Source of the DNA: an uncultured Rhizobiaceae group bacterium
GTDB lineage: Bacteria > Pseudomonadota > Alphaproteobacteria > Rhizobiales > Rhizobiaceae
Length of the DNA: 64,000 nt
Reading direction: 5' to 3'
NCBI GenBank assembly: GCA_937930635.1
Contig: CALHCF010000007.1
Span: forward strand, 271,514-335,513
This document shows, one piece after another, positions 1 to 9,973 of this stretch. Each line of letters opens with the position of its first letter. Position 1 is the stretch's first letter. The translations under genes and the position numbers were made by a program. The notes beneath the pieces were generated by a model. It did not search any database. It was not told the DNA's origin and saw only the letters and a list, made by a program, of their open reading frames with translations.

Positions 1-858
1 TTGGCAACCTTGGATGGAGAGCCGGTATGCGCTTCAAATGGTGTCGTCGTCAGCGTGAACACCTCCCTTGCCGATGAAAGGAAAATGCTGGGAGGCAAAG
101 ACCGTCCATCCATGGTTTTTGTGTGTTCGGGTGTGAATGTCGAGAAATTCAACAATAAATCGGTCGAAGCCTGGATCAGAGAAGAACATAACCGGGGCGT
201 CTCTATTGCAGGCCTTTGCACCGGCGCCCACATTCTGGCCATGGCCGGTCTGCTGGCCGGGCGGCGCTGTGCCATTCATTGGGAAAACCTTCCCGGTTTC
301 CAGGAGGCTTTTCCAAAAGCGGATGTCTATGCCGATCTTTTTGAAGTCGATGGCAATGTCTATACCTGCGCCGGGGGAACTGCGGCGCTCGACATGATGC
401 TGTCTCTGATAGCCGAAGATCATGATGACAACCTCATCAATGCCATCTGCGAACAGGCCCTGACTGATCGGGTCCGTGGACCTCATGACCGTCAGCGTCT
501 GCCTCTGCGGGCCCGTCTGGGGGTTCAAAATGCTCGCATTCTTTCCATCATCGAAATGATGGAGGCCAATCTGTCCGAGCCGCTTACATTGATCGAGATT
601 GCCGATCATGCCGGGCTGTCACGGCGACAGATTGAAAGGCTTTTTCGTCAGCATATGGGACGGTCCCCGGCACGATATTATCTGGAGATAAGATTGGACC
701 GGGCGCGCCACCTTTTGCTTCAATCAGCACTGCCTGTGGTGGAAGTTGCGGTGGCGTGCGGCTTTGTTTCCGCGTCACATTTTTCAAAGTGCTATAGGGA
801 ACTCTACGGGCGATCTCCTCAGCAAGAGCGTGCTGAACGTCTTGTAGATGGTGACTGA
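1..858 (+). CDS. GlxA-family AraC-type transcriptional regulator (5'-truncated by window edge)
   Basis: The visible 285 residues have a DJ-1/PfpI (GATase1-like) sensor half with the nucleophile-elbow-like stretch GLCTGAHILA near residue 70. A C-terminal AraC-type double helix-turn-helix follows (about 175-280), with the usual LSRRQIERLFR and GFVSASHFSKCYR helices. GlxA/GbdR/CdhR proteins normally carry about 40 more residues before the SLDGEPV-like stretch with which this one opens, so the true start is probably outside the window and the TTG at base 1 is incidental. Family members often regulate glycine betaine, carnitine or arginine catabolism. A dimethylglycine-dehydrogenase-like gene lies 3.4 kb downstream, but no direct link can be shown. 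Confidence 0.85.
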   Translation: MATLDGEPVCASNGVVVSVNTSLADERKMLGGKDRPSMVFVCSGVNVEKFNNKSVEAWIREEHNRGVSIAGLCTGAHILAMAGLLAGRRCAIHWENLPGFQEAFPKADVYADLFEVDGNVYTCAGGTAALDMMLSLIAEDHDDNLINAICEQALTDRVRGPHDRQRLPLRARLGVQNARILSIIEMMEANLSEPLTLIEIADHAGLSRRQIERLFRQHMGRSPARYYLEIRLDRARHLLLQSALPVVEVAVACGFVSASHFSKCYRELYGRSPQQERAERLVDGD

Positions 859-861
859 ACC

Positions 862-1707
862 CTACGGCAGGGTCTCGTCAAACCAGCGACGCCGGATCTG
901 CTCCCAGATTTTCTCGCCAATCAGACAGTCATAGTCAGACTGCGGTTCATTGGGTTTGTCATGGAAGGACGCCTTTTGAACAGGCTCATTGTCGAGCGAC
1001 GGAGGCTCCGGTACCTGCGACAGTTCCAGCACAAGTTTGCGACGTACTGCCTCGGGAAACTCATCCCACTTGCGAACAGGAATAACAAATGAAGCTGGTC
1101 CCCCAATGACACAATTGCGATAATAGTCGTCCAGGTTGTTGATGCTGAACTGCAAACCAAAACCTTCTCTGGTCATCAACGGGAGACCATTAATGACAAC
1201 TCCCTTTTCAAGCGCCCTGTCTCGTGCCGGAACGACGGGTTCGCCGCTGTTGTTGGGGCCATCGCCTGAGATATCAACCACCTGTCTGAGACCTGAAAAC
1301 CCATTGCCGTCAAATTGCGCAACGCTATAGCTGATGGCTCCTGATATGGAGGTCCGGCGAAAGCCGGAATCAAAACGTGCCGTCAGCAATGCGGCGACCC
1401 GCTCCGCATCGGCCTGGTTTTCGATGATGGTCCATGGCTGCACAACCCGTTGTGCGGAACTCTCAGCCCATTCGATATAGGTCAGCGCGATACGGCCATG
1501 GATACCGCGCTTTATAGCCTGAATGACGGTTTCATTTCGAAGTGCTTCAGCATAACCGCGGCGCTGGATCTCCAATTCACGGGGCGACATGGAGCGTGAC
1601 ACATCAACCGCCAGAACCAGCTCAACATCAACGGGAATATCCTGCTGAGCCGCCGCCGGTCCCGACACCAGCAGTGACACCATCACCAATATTGCAATCC
1701 GCAGCAT
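862..1707 (-). CDS. DUF1194-type von Willebrand factor A domain protein, secreted
   Basis: This 281-residue protein begins with a clear signal peptide (hydrophobic run ending in AAAQQ, about residue 22). A vWA fold follows, with the metal-dependent adhesion motif DVSRSMS near residue 34 and further MIDAS elements (the RTSISGAI and DISGDG stretches). The length and the GDGPNNSGEPVVPARD stretch match the alphaproteobacterial DUF1194 family, whose function is unknown. It is probably periplasmic or exported. It is convergent with the GlxA gene (3 bases apart) and lies 47 bases downstream of the GGDEF/EAL gene on the same strand. Confidence 0.85.
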   Translation of the reverse strand: MLRIAILVMVSLLVSGPAAAQQDIPVDVELVLAVDVSRSMSPRELEIQRRGYAEALRNETVIQAIKRGIHGRIALTYIEWAESSAQRVVQPWTIIENQADAERVAALLTARFDSGFRRTSISGAISYSVAQFDGNGFSGLRQVVDISGDGPNNSGEPVVPARDRALEKGVVINGLPLMTREGFGLQFSINNLDDYYRNCVIGGPASFVIPVRKWDEFPEAVRRKLVLELSQVPEPPSLDNEPVQKASFHDKPNEPQSDYDCLIGEKIWEQIRRRWFDETLP

Positions 1708-1754
1708 TGGGGAATGATGTCCCCTGGGTTCCCCTTTGTCGAGGGGCTGGCTAG

Positions 1755-4181
1755 TCAGGCAGCCTTGTTTGACTTCAACTTTGCGGGAGCAGCTTTGCCG
1801 GTTAGTTCGGGAATATCTTCAAGCGGAAGTGGCTTGGAAATAATATAGCCCTGCATTTCATCGCACCCCTCGTCCCGGGTAATCTGGAGCTGTTCCTCGC
1901 TTTCGATACCCTCAGCAGTGGTCTTGATACCCAGGTTGCTGGCCAGTCCGAGGATCGAGCGAACAATCGAGAGATCTTCTTTGGATTTCTCCGCTGACTG
2001 CATAAAGCTCTTGTCGATCTTCACCTTGTCAAACGGAAAACGCACCAGATAGGAGAGCGATGAGTAACCGGTGCCAAAATCATCCAGCGCAATCATGACG
2101 CCGAGTTTTCTCAGTTCTTCAAACAGCTTACGTGTCCGTTCAGGATTTTCGATCAAAACCGATTCAGTGACCTCAAGTTCAAGCCGCTCAGGAGGCAGGC
2201 CTGTCTCGTTGAGTATCTCCATAACCTGCATAAGCAGGCGCTGGCTCATAACCTGTCTAGCAGAAACATTGACCGCAACGCGATGCGGCTTCTTCCAGGA
2301 CGCGGCATCCCTGCACGCGGTTTTCAACACCCAGTGCCCGATATCCGTAATCAGCCCTGTCTCTTCCGCCAACTCGATAAAGACGTCCGGCAACAACTGA
2401 CCGCGTGTCGGGTGGTTCCAGCGAAGCAGGGCCTCATAGCTTTCAACCTTGCCGGAAGAAACAACAGCAAGCGGTTGATAGTGCAATTCGAACTGTTTCA
2501 GGCGCAAAGCATTGCGCAGGTCCAGCTCAAGCGTGCGACGCTCCAAAAGGGCCTTGTCCATTCCACGCCGAAATACTTTATGAGTGCGCCCACCCTGCTC
2601 CTTGGCCCGGTGGAGAGCTAAATCAGCATTACGCAGAAGGCTTTCTGATTCCACCGGCGCTTCCCGCGCAAAGGCCACACCAACGCTTGCCCCGAGGGAA
2701 ACCGTGTGTCCGTTTATGAGGAAGGGTCGGTCCAACTGGGCCAACAATCCTTCGGCAAGAATTTCGCTCTCCTGACTCGTGTTGCCCGAGACATGAAGAA
2801 TTGCAAATTCATCGCCGCCAAATCGGGCAATGGTATCATCCGTCCCCAAACTGGACTGAAGTCGGCTGGCAATCTCACGCAAGAGCGAATCCCCCAGCGA
2901 ATGCCCAAGACTGTCATTGACTGCTTTAAAGTTGTCGAGGTCGAGATACATACAGGCAAACAACGCGGCGGAATCCTCGTCAACCACTTTCTGATCCGCC
3001 ATCTGCTTGTTGAAGTCGGAACAGGCTGCATCCAGTTTTTCGTAAAAATGGTTGCGGTTCGCCAGACCGGTAATCTGATCATACCGGGCCATGTTCGTGA
3101 GGCGGTCCTGAGCATTCTTGGAATCGTTCACATCCGACATGGTGCCCCGAAATCCAGAGAATTCACCATCTGCGTCTGTCGTTGGCTTGCCTGTCACGGT
3201 CCACCAGCGCGGCCCAAGGTTGCTGTCAATCTGCACGATATGGTCGCGAATGACATTGGCAATCATCAGTTTCTTGGCAAGAGGCATGCTGACCAACTCA
3301 CTCGAGCCCTTGGCCTGAGGCAGTGACACAAACTCAAACAATAGCCGCCCAACAAGCTCTTCCCGGCTTTTGCCCAGGCTTTCACAAAAACGGTCTGACG
3401 GATCGATGATTGCTCCAAACCGATCTGTTTGCCACATCCAGTCACTGGAAGAATCTTCAAAATCTTTCAGCAACACACCGATTGTAGCTCTTTGTTCCTG
3501 TAACTGATAGGCGTCAACAAAGCGCCCCACAAACCCCGCACCCCAATCTGCTGATGCACGAGACAAGGCAACCAGGTAGGCCGCCAGCGCGACGCTACAA
3601 AGCTGGATCACCGTATTGCCCGATACCAGCATGGCAGTCGAAGCACCGATACCGATTATCACGCAATAAACGCGTGCTGCAGCAGGAATAATTGCTAACG
3701 CAAGCGTACCACCACCAATCATCCCCGAACCAATACAGGTGAGCAGCACTTTCTGCGCCACTGTGGCGTCTCTGAAAAACAACGGCAAAAAGGTCGCCCA
3801 GATCAGGGCAATAATCGAGCCATTGATAATAACCTGACGGGTACTCCTGCGCGGCTTGATCGGGTCATCAACACGAAACCGAAAACCAATTCCCGCAAAG
3901 GCCACGAATATGACACTCAGTGACATACCAGCCCAGCCAAAGAGCAGATAGCTGTTTGTTGTTCCGTAAAAACCAGCGATGGCAACAAAGATGCAGATGG
4001 TGTTGGCCAACAAGGTCAACGGCGTCATCTTCTTGACGTCATGGATTTGCTGCCCCCGGATTTCACAGGCAAGCGCATCGTTTTTGACTTGGTCACGAAT
4101 AGGGTCCGGCAGTATGAAACTGCGGATTGCGTTAGTCAGGCGCGCGATCTCGGCGTCTTCTTCGCTCGGTCTCATATACAA
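1755..4181 (-). CDS. membrane-anchored PAS-GGDEF-EAL cyclic-di-GMP turnover protein
   Basis: The protein has 808 residues. About six membrane helices (roughly 50-215) form an N-terminal sensor region. A PAS domain (about 235-355, with WMWQTD and RGTMSDVND elements) follows, then a GGDEF domain with intact FGGDEF near residue 455. The C-terminal EAL domain (about 545-795) has ESYEALLRW, DDFGTGYSS and EGIES. Both catalytic motifs look intact, so it could make and degrade cyclic di-GMP; which activity dominates cannot be read from sequence. The exopolysaccharide locus 3 kb away is a plausible but unproven output. Confidence 0.92.
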   Translation of the reverse strand: MYMRPSEEDAEIARLTNAIRSFILPDPIRDQVKNDALACEIRGQQIHDVKKMTPLTLLANTICIFVAIAGFYGTTNSYLLFGWAGMSLSVIFVAFAGIGFRFRVDDPIKPRRSTRQVIINGSIIALIWATFLPLFFRDATVAQKVLLTCIGSGMIGGGTLALAIIPAAARVYCVIIGIGASTAMLVSGNTVIQLCSVALAAYLVALSRASADWGAGFVGRFVDAYQLQEQRATIGVLLKDFEDSSSDWMWQTDRFGAIIDPSDRFCESLGKSREELVGRLLFEFVSLPQAKGSSELVSMPLAKKLMIANVIRDHIVQIDSNLGPRWWTVTGKPTTDADGEFSGFRGTMSDVNDSKNAQDRLTNMARYDQITGLANRNHFYEKLDAACSDFNKQMADQKVVDEDSAALFACMYLDLDNFKAVNDSLGHSLGDSLLREIASRLQSSLGTDDTIARFGGDEFAILHVSGNTSQESEILAEGLLAQLDRPFLINGHTVSLGASVGVAFAREAPVESESLLRNADLALHRAKEQGGRTHKVFRRGMDKALLERRTLELDLRNALRLKQFELHYQPLAVVSSGKVESYEALLRWNHPTRGQLLPDVFIELAEETGLITDIGHWVLKTACRDAASWKKPHRVAVNVSARQVMSQRLLMQVMEILNETGLPPERLELEVTESVLIENPERTRKLFEELRKLGVMIALDDFGTGYSSLSYLVRFPFDKVKIDKSFMQSAEKSKEDLSIVRSILGLASNLGIKTTAEGIESEEQLQITRDEGCDEMQGYIISKPLPLEDIPELTGKAAPAKLKSNKAA

Positions 4182-4283
4182 ATTCCCATCAGCCTTGGGC
4201 GAAAGGCCGTTATTTTCAGGGAATTTATGTTTCGAACCTTATCAATTCATGAAGGTCGAATTAGTGGTGACTTTACAATAAGA

Positions 4284-6797
4284 TCACCCGTCTGCACGGA
4301 GTCGGTCATTGCCGGGGTCAAAGGGACTCTCTTCCACCACCACCGCCTTGTAGAGTTTGCCAAGAATCTTGATATCGAGAATTTCACCAATCGCCTCATT
4401 GCCCGGCTTGACCATGGCCAGAGCCAGCGATTTGCCAATCCGGTAACCAAAGCCTCCATGTGTGGCGCGGCCCACAAGGTCGCCGGCCCTGTAGATTGCC
4501 TCTGATCCGCGGGCATCGGCATCGGTCACCCCCTCAACCTGCAATGTGACAAACTTCCATTCTTCTCCTGCAGCATGGCGCTCCATCAGCGCCTCTTTAC
4601 CGATGAAGTCCTTGTCCAGTTTAATAAACCGGTCGAGCGCCGACTCATAAGCCGAATATTCAATTGAGAGTTCACGCGGGATTAGCCGATAGGATTTCTC
4701 GATTGCCATGGCTGTCATTGCCCGAATGCCAAAGGGTTTGATCCCAAACTCGGCCCCCGCCTCCATCACAAGGTCCCAGATCGTATTTTGTTGCTCGATT
4801 GGGTGATGAAGTTCCCAACCAAGTTCACCAACAAAATTCACACGAATGGCATGAGCGTTGGCTGTGCCAACGGAAATCTGCTGGCCAGAGAGCCAGGGAA
4901 AACTCTTGTTATCGAGCGGCGCCTTTGTCAGTTTCGACAGAACTTTGCGTGCATTGGGGCCAGCCAGAACCAGAACGCCCCATTGTGTCGTCATGGGCGA
5001 CATGCGAACCGAACCGTCGTCGGGAAGCAACCTCATCAAGACATCATGGTCGTGTGTCTCGTAGGCTCCAGCAGAAACCAGATAGAAGCCGGACGGTTGG
5101 CGGTAGACTGTAAATTCACTTTTCACACCACCTCGTTGGGTCAGGACGTGGCAAAGCGCGATACGGCCATTTTTCGCAGGAACCCGGTTGGCAAAAATAT
5201 GGTTCAACCAGTCTTCCGCTCCCGGGCCACTGATCCAGCATTTTGCAAAAGCCGACATATCAAGCAGGCCACAGGACTGCGTAACAGCCTTAACTTCATT
5301 GCCGACATGCTCAAAATAGTTGGACCGGCGAAACGACCACTTCTCCCGTATGCGCCCGGTGTGGTCCGCAGGTGCATGATTTTCATTGACCAGCACATCG
5401 GCGCCAACACCACGTTCCTCCTGTGGCAATTCATAACCGTCAGGCGCATACCAGTTGGCACGCTCCCAGCCATACACACTGCCAAACACGCCACCAAGTG
5501 CCTTTTGGCGTTCAAAAGACGGTGTGGTCTTCAAGGGACGCGCCGCTGGCCGCTCCTCGTCGGGGTAGTGAAGCGTGAAGACATTTGCGTAAGCCTCCTC
5601 ATTCTTTTCAATCAGATAACCTTCGGTCGCATACCCGCCATAGCGGCGCGGATCGACACCCATCATATCAATCGTGGGCTCCCCATCGACAATCCATTCA
5701 GCCAATTGCCACCCTGCCCCTCCAGCAGCCGTAATGCCAAAGGAATGACCCTCATTGAGCCAGAACCCCTTGAGACCCGGTGCCGGACCGATTATGGGAT
5801 TGCCATCCGGGGTATAGGCGATGGCACCATTATAGACCTTCTTGATACCGGCCTCTCCAAAATAGGGAACCCGCTCCACCGCCGTCTCAATATGCGGCAT
5901 CAACCGTTCAAGGTCTTCCTGAAAAAGCTCATACTCGCTGTCATCAGCGGGACCATCAACATAGCAGCACGGCGCGCCTTTCTCGTAAGGCCCCAGGATC
6001 AGACCGCCAGCTTCCTCACGCATATACCATGCACTGTCGCTTTCACGCAGCACACAAAGCTCCGCGCCGCCCTCCGCACGGAATTTCTGAATCTCCGGAT
6101 GCGCCTCTGTCACGATATATTGGTGCTGCACCGGGATAACAGGAACGTTCAGTCCCACCAAGGCACCGGTTTTGCGGGCAAAATTCCCCGAACATGAAAT
6201 GACGTGGTCGCATTCAATGTTGCCCTGATCCGTCTCAACCAGCCACGTGCCATTGGTTTGTTGCTGAATGCCGGTGACACTGGTGTTTCGATGAATTTTT
6301 GCCCCGCGGTCACGGGCTGCCTTTGCCAAGGCCTGCGTGAGGTCGGCGGGCTGGATATACCCGTCATCGGGGTGCTGAATACCTCCCAGCAGCCCATCAG
6401 TATTTACGTATGGCCATTTCTCCCTGATTTCCTCAGGCGTGATCGCACGAACATCAATCCCGATGGTTTCGGCAACACCCATGTAATATTCATACTCATC
6501 CCAACGGTCCTTCGAACGAGCAAGCCGCACATTGGAAACCTGACGAAACCCCGTATCCATCCCGGTCTCTTCGGCAAGCTCCTGATAGAACCGCACGGAA
6601 TATTTGTGCACCTGCCCAACAGAATAGGACATGTTGAACAAAGGAAGCAGGCCGGCCGCATGCCAGGTGGAGCCGGAGGTCAGTTCTTTGCGCTCCAACA
6701 GGATGGAATCGGTCCATCCCTTTTTGGCCAGATGATACAGCGTCGAAACACCGACCACGCCGCCACCGATAACCACCGCACGCGCCTTGTTTTCCAT
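4284..6797 (-). CDS. FAD-dependent dimethylglycine/sarcosine dehydrogenase-like protein with GcvT domain
   Basis: Starting at the ATG at 6797, preceded by GGGGAA, the protein has 837 residues. The N-terminal half is a DAO-type flavoprotein with the dinucleotide motif VIGGGVVGVSTLYHLA. It also has the STWHAAGLL stretch, whose histidine carries covalent FAD in dimethylglycine dehydrogenase. The C-terminal half (about 420-830) is a GcvT/aminomethyltransferase fold that in relatives binds tetrahydrofolate and accepts the one-carbon unit. Likely role: oxidative N-demethylation of a methylated glycine or related secondary or tertiary amine in the cytoplasm. The exact substrate cannot be assigned. 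An upstream in-frame start at 6887 would add 30 residues with no family resemblance. Confidence 0.85.
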   Translation of the reverse strand: MENKARAVVIGGGVVGVSTLYHLAKKGWTDSILLERKELTSGSTWHAAGLLPLFNMSYSVGQVHKYSVRFYQELAEETGMDTGFRQVSNVRLARSKDRWDEYEYYMGVAETIGIDVRAITPEEIREKWPYVNTDGLLGGIQHPDDGYIQPADLTQALAKAARDRGAKIHRNTSVTGIQQQTNGTWLVETDQGNIECDHVISCSGNFARKTGALVGLNVPVIPVQHQYIVTEAHPEIQKFRAEGGAELCVLRESDSAWYMREEAGGLILGPYEKGAPCCYVDGPADDSEYELFQEDLERLMPHIETAVERVPYFGEAGIKKVYNGAIAYTPDGNPIIGPAPGLKGFWLNEGHSFGITAAGGAGWQLAEWIVDGEPTIDMMGVDPRRYGGYATEGYLIEKNEEAYANVFTLHYPDEERPAARPLKTTPSFERQKALGGVFGSVYGWERANWYAPDGYELPQEERGVGADVLVNENHAPADHTGRIREKWSFRRSNYFEHVGNEVKAVTQSCGLLDMSAFAKCWISGPGAEDWLNHIFANRVPAKNGRIALCHVLTQRGGVKSEFTVYRQPSGFYLVSAGAYETHDHDVLMRLLPDDGSVRMSPMTTQWGVLVLAGPNARKVLSKLTKAPLDNKSFPWLSGQQISVGTANAHAIRVNFVGELGWELHHPIEQQNTIWDLVMEAGAEFGIKPFGIRAMTAMAIEKSYRLIPRELSIEYSAYESALDRFIKLDKDFIGKEALMERHAAGEEWKFVTLQVEGVTDADARGSEAIYRAGDLVGRATHGGFGYRIGKSLALAMVKPGNEAIGEILDIKILGKLYKAVVVEESPFDPGNDRLRADG

Positions 6798-7055
6798 CGT
6801 ACAATTCCCCAGAAGCCTTGATTGCCCAGGCACAGCACCGGAACAAATTTCTAAAACAATAAACCTATGCGCAACAGACGCCACCACTCCGTTTGCGACA
6901 TCGGCAAATATGGCCGCGACGGCACTTTCGATGCAACCGCAACCAATGCGAGAACCTTCTGGTAACCAAACCCGTATTTAATTGGAGCTTTCAACACTAT
7001 CTGAAGCTTCCCCGGACATCTTGCTCACGGGACTATTTGCGTCATTGGGGACACA

Positions 7056-8528
7056 ATGGATATCGCAGTAAAGCCGCAAGAGTCGAAGGACGGCGAAACC
7101 CTGCCGCCGCTTTGCGTTGACATGGATGGTACGCTTCTGCGCACCGACATGTTGCACGAAGCTGTCTTTCTCTTATTGCGCCTGGACCTGTTGTACATTT
7201 TTTACCTCCCTTTCTGGTTGTTGAAAGGCAAGGCCAATCTCAAGGCCGAGATCGCACGTCGCGTTGCACCCAACGTCGAAAACCTGCCCTACAACAAGAC
7301 GCTTCTGGATTGGCTGCTGAGTGAAAAGGTCAGGGGCCGCAAGCTTGTTCTGGCCACCGCATCGCATCGCGATTATGCACAGGCGGTGGCAGAGCGGGTC
7401 GGACTTTTCGACAGCGTTGAAGCCAGCGACGACACCACGAATTTGTCGGACGCAAAAAAGGCAGAACGTCTTGTGCATTTGTTTGGCGAGAATGGCTTTG
7501 ACTATGTCGGCAATTCTCGCGCCGATATTCCCGTTTGGGACAGAGCCAACCGCGCCATCATTGTTGGCAACGAAGTCTCAGCCCTGAACTATCTGGGAAA
7601 CGAACACGCTGAACGCCTCGAAGAACCCACGGCACAAATGCCGATGTGGAAAGTCTGGTTAAAAGCCATTCGCATCCACCAATGGCTCAAAAACCTTTTG
7701 CTGTTTGTTCCGGTTCTGCTGGCTGCTCGCCACTTTGATTTTTCGCTGCTGATACCGTTAGGGATGGCATTCTTTACTTTCAGCCTTTGTGCATCCAGCG
7801 TTTATCTGCTCAATGATCTCATTGACATTGATGTTGACCGTAACCACTCCTCAAAACGCAACAGGCCCATCGCGGCAGGTAAAATTCCTGCATCACGCGC
7901 TCTTATCGTTTCAGCGATCTTTCTGGTTGCGGCCTTTACGCTGAGCCTGGCTCTCCTACCACAGTTTTTCACGCTTATTCTGGCGGTCTACTACTCCACC
8001 ACCTGCGTCTATTCATTTTATCTCAAACGCAAACTTCTGGTGGATGTCCTCACCCTGGCGGGGCTTTTCACCATCCGGGTTGTGGCTGGATCAGCCGCCA
8101 TACAAGGGGGAGTTTCCACGTGGCTGCTGGCTTTTTGCCTGTTCTTCTTCCTCAGCCTCGCACTGGTAAAGCGTTTCATTGAACTCAACACGCAGGAAGG
8201 CCAGGAAGAAGGCAAGAAATCGGGCGGACGGGGCTATCATCCCGGCGATCTGGAAACACTGGCACAAAGTGGCATTGCCTCGGGTTTTGCAGCAATTGTG
8301 GTTCTCGCGCTCTTTATTGAATCGCCAGAGGTCACAACAAACTTCCCTCGCCCCGAAGCGATCTGGCTGCTTCTGCCACTGGTTCTTTACCTGATCCTCC
8401 GCATCTGGATTCTGGCGCGCCGCAAACAGGTGCAGGATGACCCTGTAATCTTTTTGATGACCGATTGGCGCAGCCAGATCATGATTGGAGCTGGTGCGAC
8501 ACTTCTGCTCGGTTCACAGGCCTTTTGA
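7056..8528 (+). CDS. HAD-UbiA fusion prenyltransferase (polyprenyl-phosphate phosphoribosyl-transferase-like)
   Basis: The 490 residues have two parts. An HAD phosphatase domain (about 20-200) opens with the nucleophile motif DMDGT. A UbiA-type membrane prenyltransferase (about 205-490) has the aspartate motif NDLIDIDVDRNHSSKRNRPI and about eight membrane helices. Known relatives are mycobacterial decaprenyl-phosphate 5-phosphoribose synthase (UbiA, Rv3806c) and Azorhizobium NoeC; the HAD part could supply the following dephosphorylation. It heads an operon in which a DprE1-like oxidase starts 3 bases after its stop, which strongly supports polyprenyl-phosphate-pentose synthesis. The start is supported by GGGGA five bases upstream. 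Confidence 0.85.
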   Translation: MDIAVKPQESKDGETLPPLCVDMDGTLLRTDMLHEAVFLLLRLDLLYIFYLPFWLLKGKANLKAEIARRVAPNVENLPYNKTLLDWLLSEKVRGRKLVLATASHRDYAQAVAERVGLFDSVEASDDTTNLSDAKKAERLVHLFGENGFDYVGNSRADIPVWDRANRAIIVGNEVSALNYLGNEHAERLEEPTAQMPMWKVWLKAIRIHQWLKNLLLFVPVLLAARHFDFSLLIPLGMAFFTFSLCASSVYLLNDLIDIDVDRNHSSKRNRPIAAGKIPASRALIVSAIFLVAAFTLSLALLPQFFTLILAVYYSTTCVYSFYLKRKLLVDVLTLAGLFTIRVVAGSAAIQGGVSTWLLAFCLFFFLSLALVKRFIELNTQEGQEEGKKSGGRGYHPGDLETLAQSGIASGFAAIVVLALFIESPEVTTNFPRPEAIWLLLPLVLYLILRIWILARRKQVQDDPVIFLMTDWRSQIMIGAGATLLLGSQAF

Positions 8529-8530
8529 GG

Positions 8531-9973
8531 ATGGAAAAGGCCAGAACCACGAACAGCTGGGGACGCCTGGACAACCGGGAACGCACCATTTCACCTTATC
8601 AGGACTCAGAAAGCCTGACGGCAGGGCAAAGCCAGCTTCCATTCGGCAACGGCCGTTCTTACGGTGACAGCTGTCACAATGACGGCGGAACACTGATTGA
8701 AAATCGCCATCGAAGCCAAATTCTGGATTTTGACATTCAAAAGGGTGTTTTGCGCGCGCAATCTGGAATCCTGTTCAGCGATTTACTGCAGTTCCTGGAA
8801 CCAACTGGCTGGTTCCCTCCCGTGGTTCCCGGCACGAAATTTATTACTCTTGCAGGCGCCATCGCCAACGACATCCACGGCAAAAACCATGGACATGCAG
8901 GAACGTTTGGATGTCATGTCAACGCATTTGGGCTGGTTCGCGAAGGAGAGGAAATCACATGCTCCTCAACGGAGAACACCAGCCTGTTTCAAGCAACAAT
9001 AGCGGGCATGGGGCTGACAGGTTTCATCACATGGGCCGAAATCAGGCTTCTCAAAGTGCCCTCACACCATGTTCAGGAAACCAAACGCAGTTTCACATCT
9101 TTCAATGAATTCAAAGAGCTGGAGCGCGAAACTGAATCAAGATCGGAATATTCCGTCGCCTGGGTCGATTCATTGGCAACCGGCAAACAGGCTGGTCGGG
9201 GAATTCTGATATCAGGTATTCACTGCAACTCGCAGCGATACATCCATTACGGCGTGCCAAAGATGAGCGTACCGTTCACACCGCCAGTGCCCCTGGTCAG
9301 CGGACTGCCTCTCAAACTGTTCAACAAACTCTATTACCACCGCGGTACCGCCCGTTCGACGCCGGGCATCGTAGAGCCAGACCCGTTTTTCTTTCCTCTG
9401 GATGCAATTGGAAACTGGAACAGGCTGTATGGGCCGGGAGGATTGTTTCAACATCAAAGCGCCCTGCCCCTGAACACCGCAGACGACGCTATCGCGGCTC
9501 TCGTTCGGGCCAGTCAGCTCGCCCAGCAGGGTTCATTTTTGACGGTTCTGAAACGCTTTGGAAACGTGCCGTCACCGGGACTGCTTTCCTTTCCAATGCC
9601 CGGATACACATTGACACTCGACTTTCCCAACAAGGGAGAAAAGACCTTGCGTCTTTTGCAACAGCTCGACGAAATAACGCTGCAGGCCGGTGGGCGCATC
9701 AATCCCTATAAGGACGGGCGCATGAGCGCCCAGACCTTTCAGTGCGCCTTTCCGCAATGGCGGGATCTGGAAGCCCTGCGCGATCCATCAATGATGTCGA
9801 ATTTCTGGCGGCGTGTAACCGCGTCGGTCAAATCAAGCGCACCACCTCTTTATTCCCAGCCCGACACGGTTAACCAAGTCTCTAAACCCAGCCTTCATGG
9901 AGTTGAAATAGACTCGCGCGCACCGGTCGGTAAGACGCCCCCTGTTTCCAGTGCCCGGACACAAAACACATGA
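8531..9973 (+). CDS. DprE1-like FAD-binding oxidoreductase
   Basis: The 480-residue flavoprotein belongs to the vanillyl-alcohol-oxidase/DprE1 group. It shows the FAD-binding GNGRSYGDS near residue 38 and the stretch PGTKFITLAGAIANDIHGKN near residue 105, closely resembling DprE1's PGT...GGAIA.DIHGKNHH. DprE1 oxidises C2 of decaprenylphosphoryl-ribose as the first half of epimerisation to the arabinose form. The ATG at 8531 lies directly after the UbiA stop (8526-8528), implying translational coupling; an in-frame ATG at 8465 inside the UbiA gene is unlikely. Its product would be a 2-keto polyprenyl-phospho-pentose needing a reductase partner. Confidence 0.85.
   Translation: MEKARTTNSWGRLDNRERTISPYQDSESLTAGQSQLPFGNGRSYGDSCHNDGGTLIENRHRSQILDFDIQKGVLRAQSGILFSDLLQFLEPTGWFPPVVPGTKFITLAGAIANDIHGKNHGHAGTFGCHVNAFGLVREGEEITCSSTENTSLFQATIAGMGLTGFITWAEIRLLKVPSHHVQETKRSFTSFNEFKELERETESRSEYSVAWVDSLATGKQAGRGILISGIHCNSQRYIHYGVPKMSVPFTPPVPLVSGLPLKLFNKLYYHRGTARSTPGIVEPDPFFFPLDAIGNWNRLYGPGGLFQHQSALPLNTADDAIAALVRASQLAQQGSFLTVLKRFGNVPSPGLLSFPMPGYTLTLDFPNKGEKTLRLLQQLDEITLQAGGRINPYKDGRMSAQTFQCAFPQWRDLEALRDPSMMSNFWRRVTASVKSSAPPLYSQPDTVNQVSKPSLHGVEIDSRAPVGKTPPVSSARTQNT

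Noticed and set aside
34..609. 191-codon minus-strand frame
   Set aside because: Mirror frame of the GlxA regulator; no domain features.
2706..3326. 206-codon plus-strand frame
   Set aside because: Antisense to the GGDEF region; no independent features.
4788..6197. 469-codon plus-strand open frame
   Set aside because: It is fully antisense to the dimethylglycine-dehydrogenase-like gene, which has clear motifs across the same bases. The plus-strand translation shows no domain.
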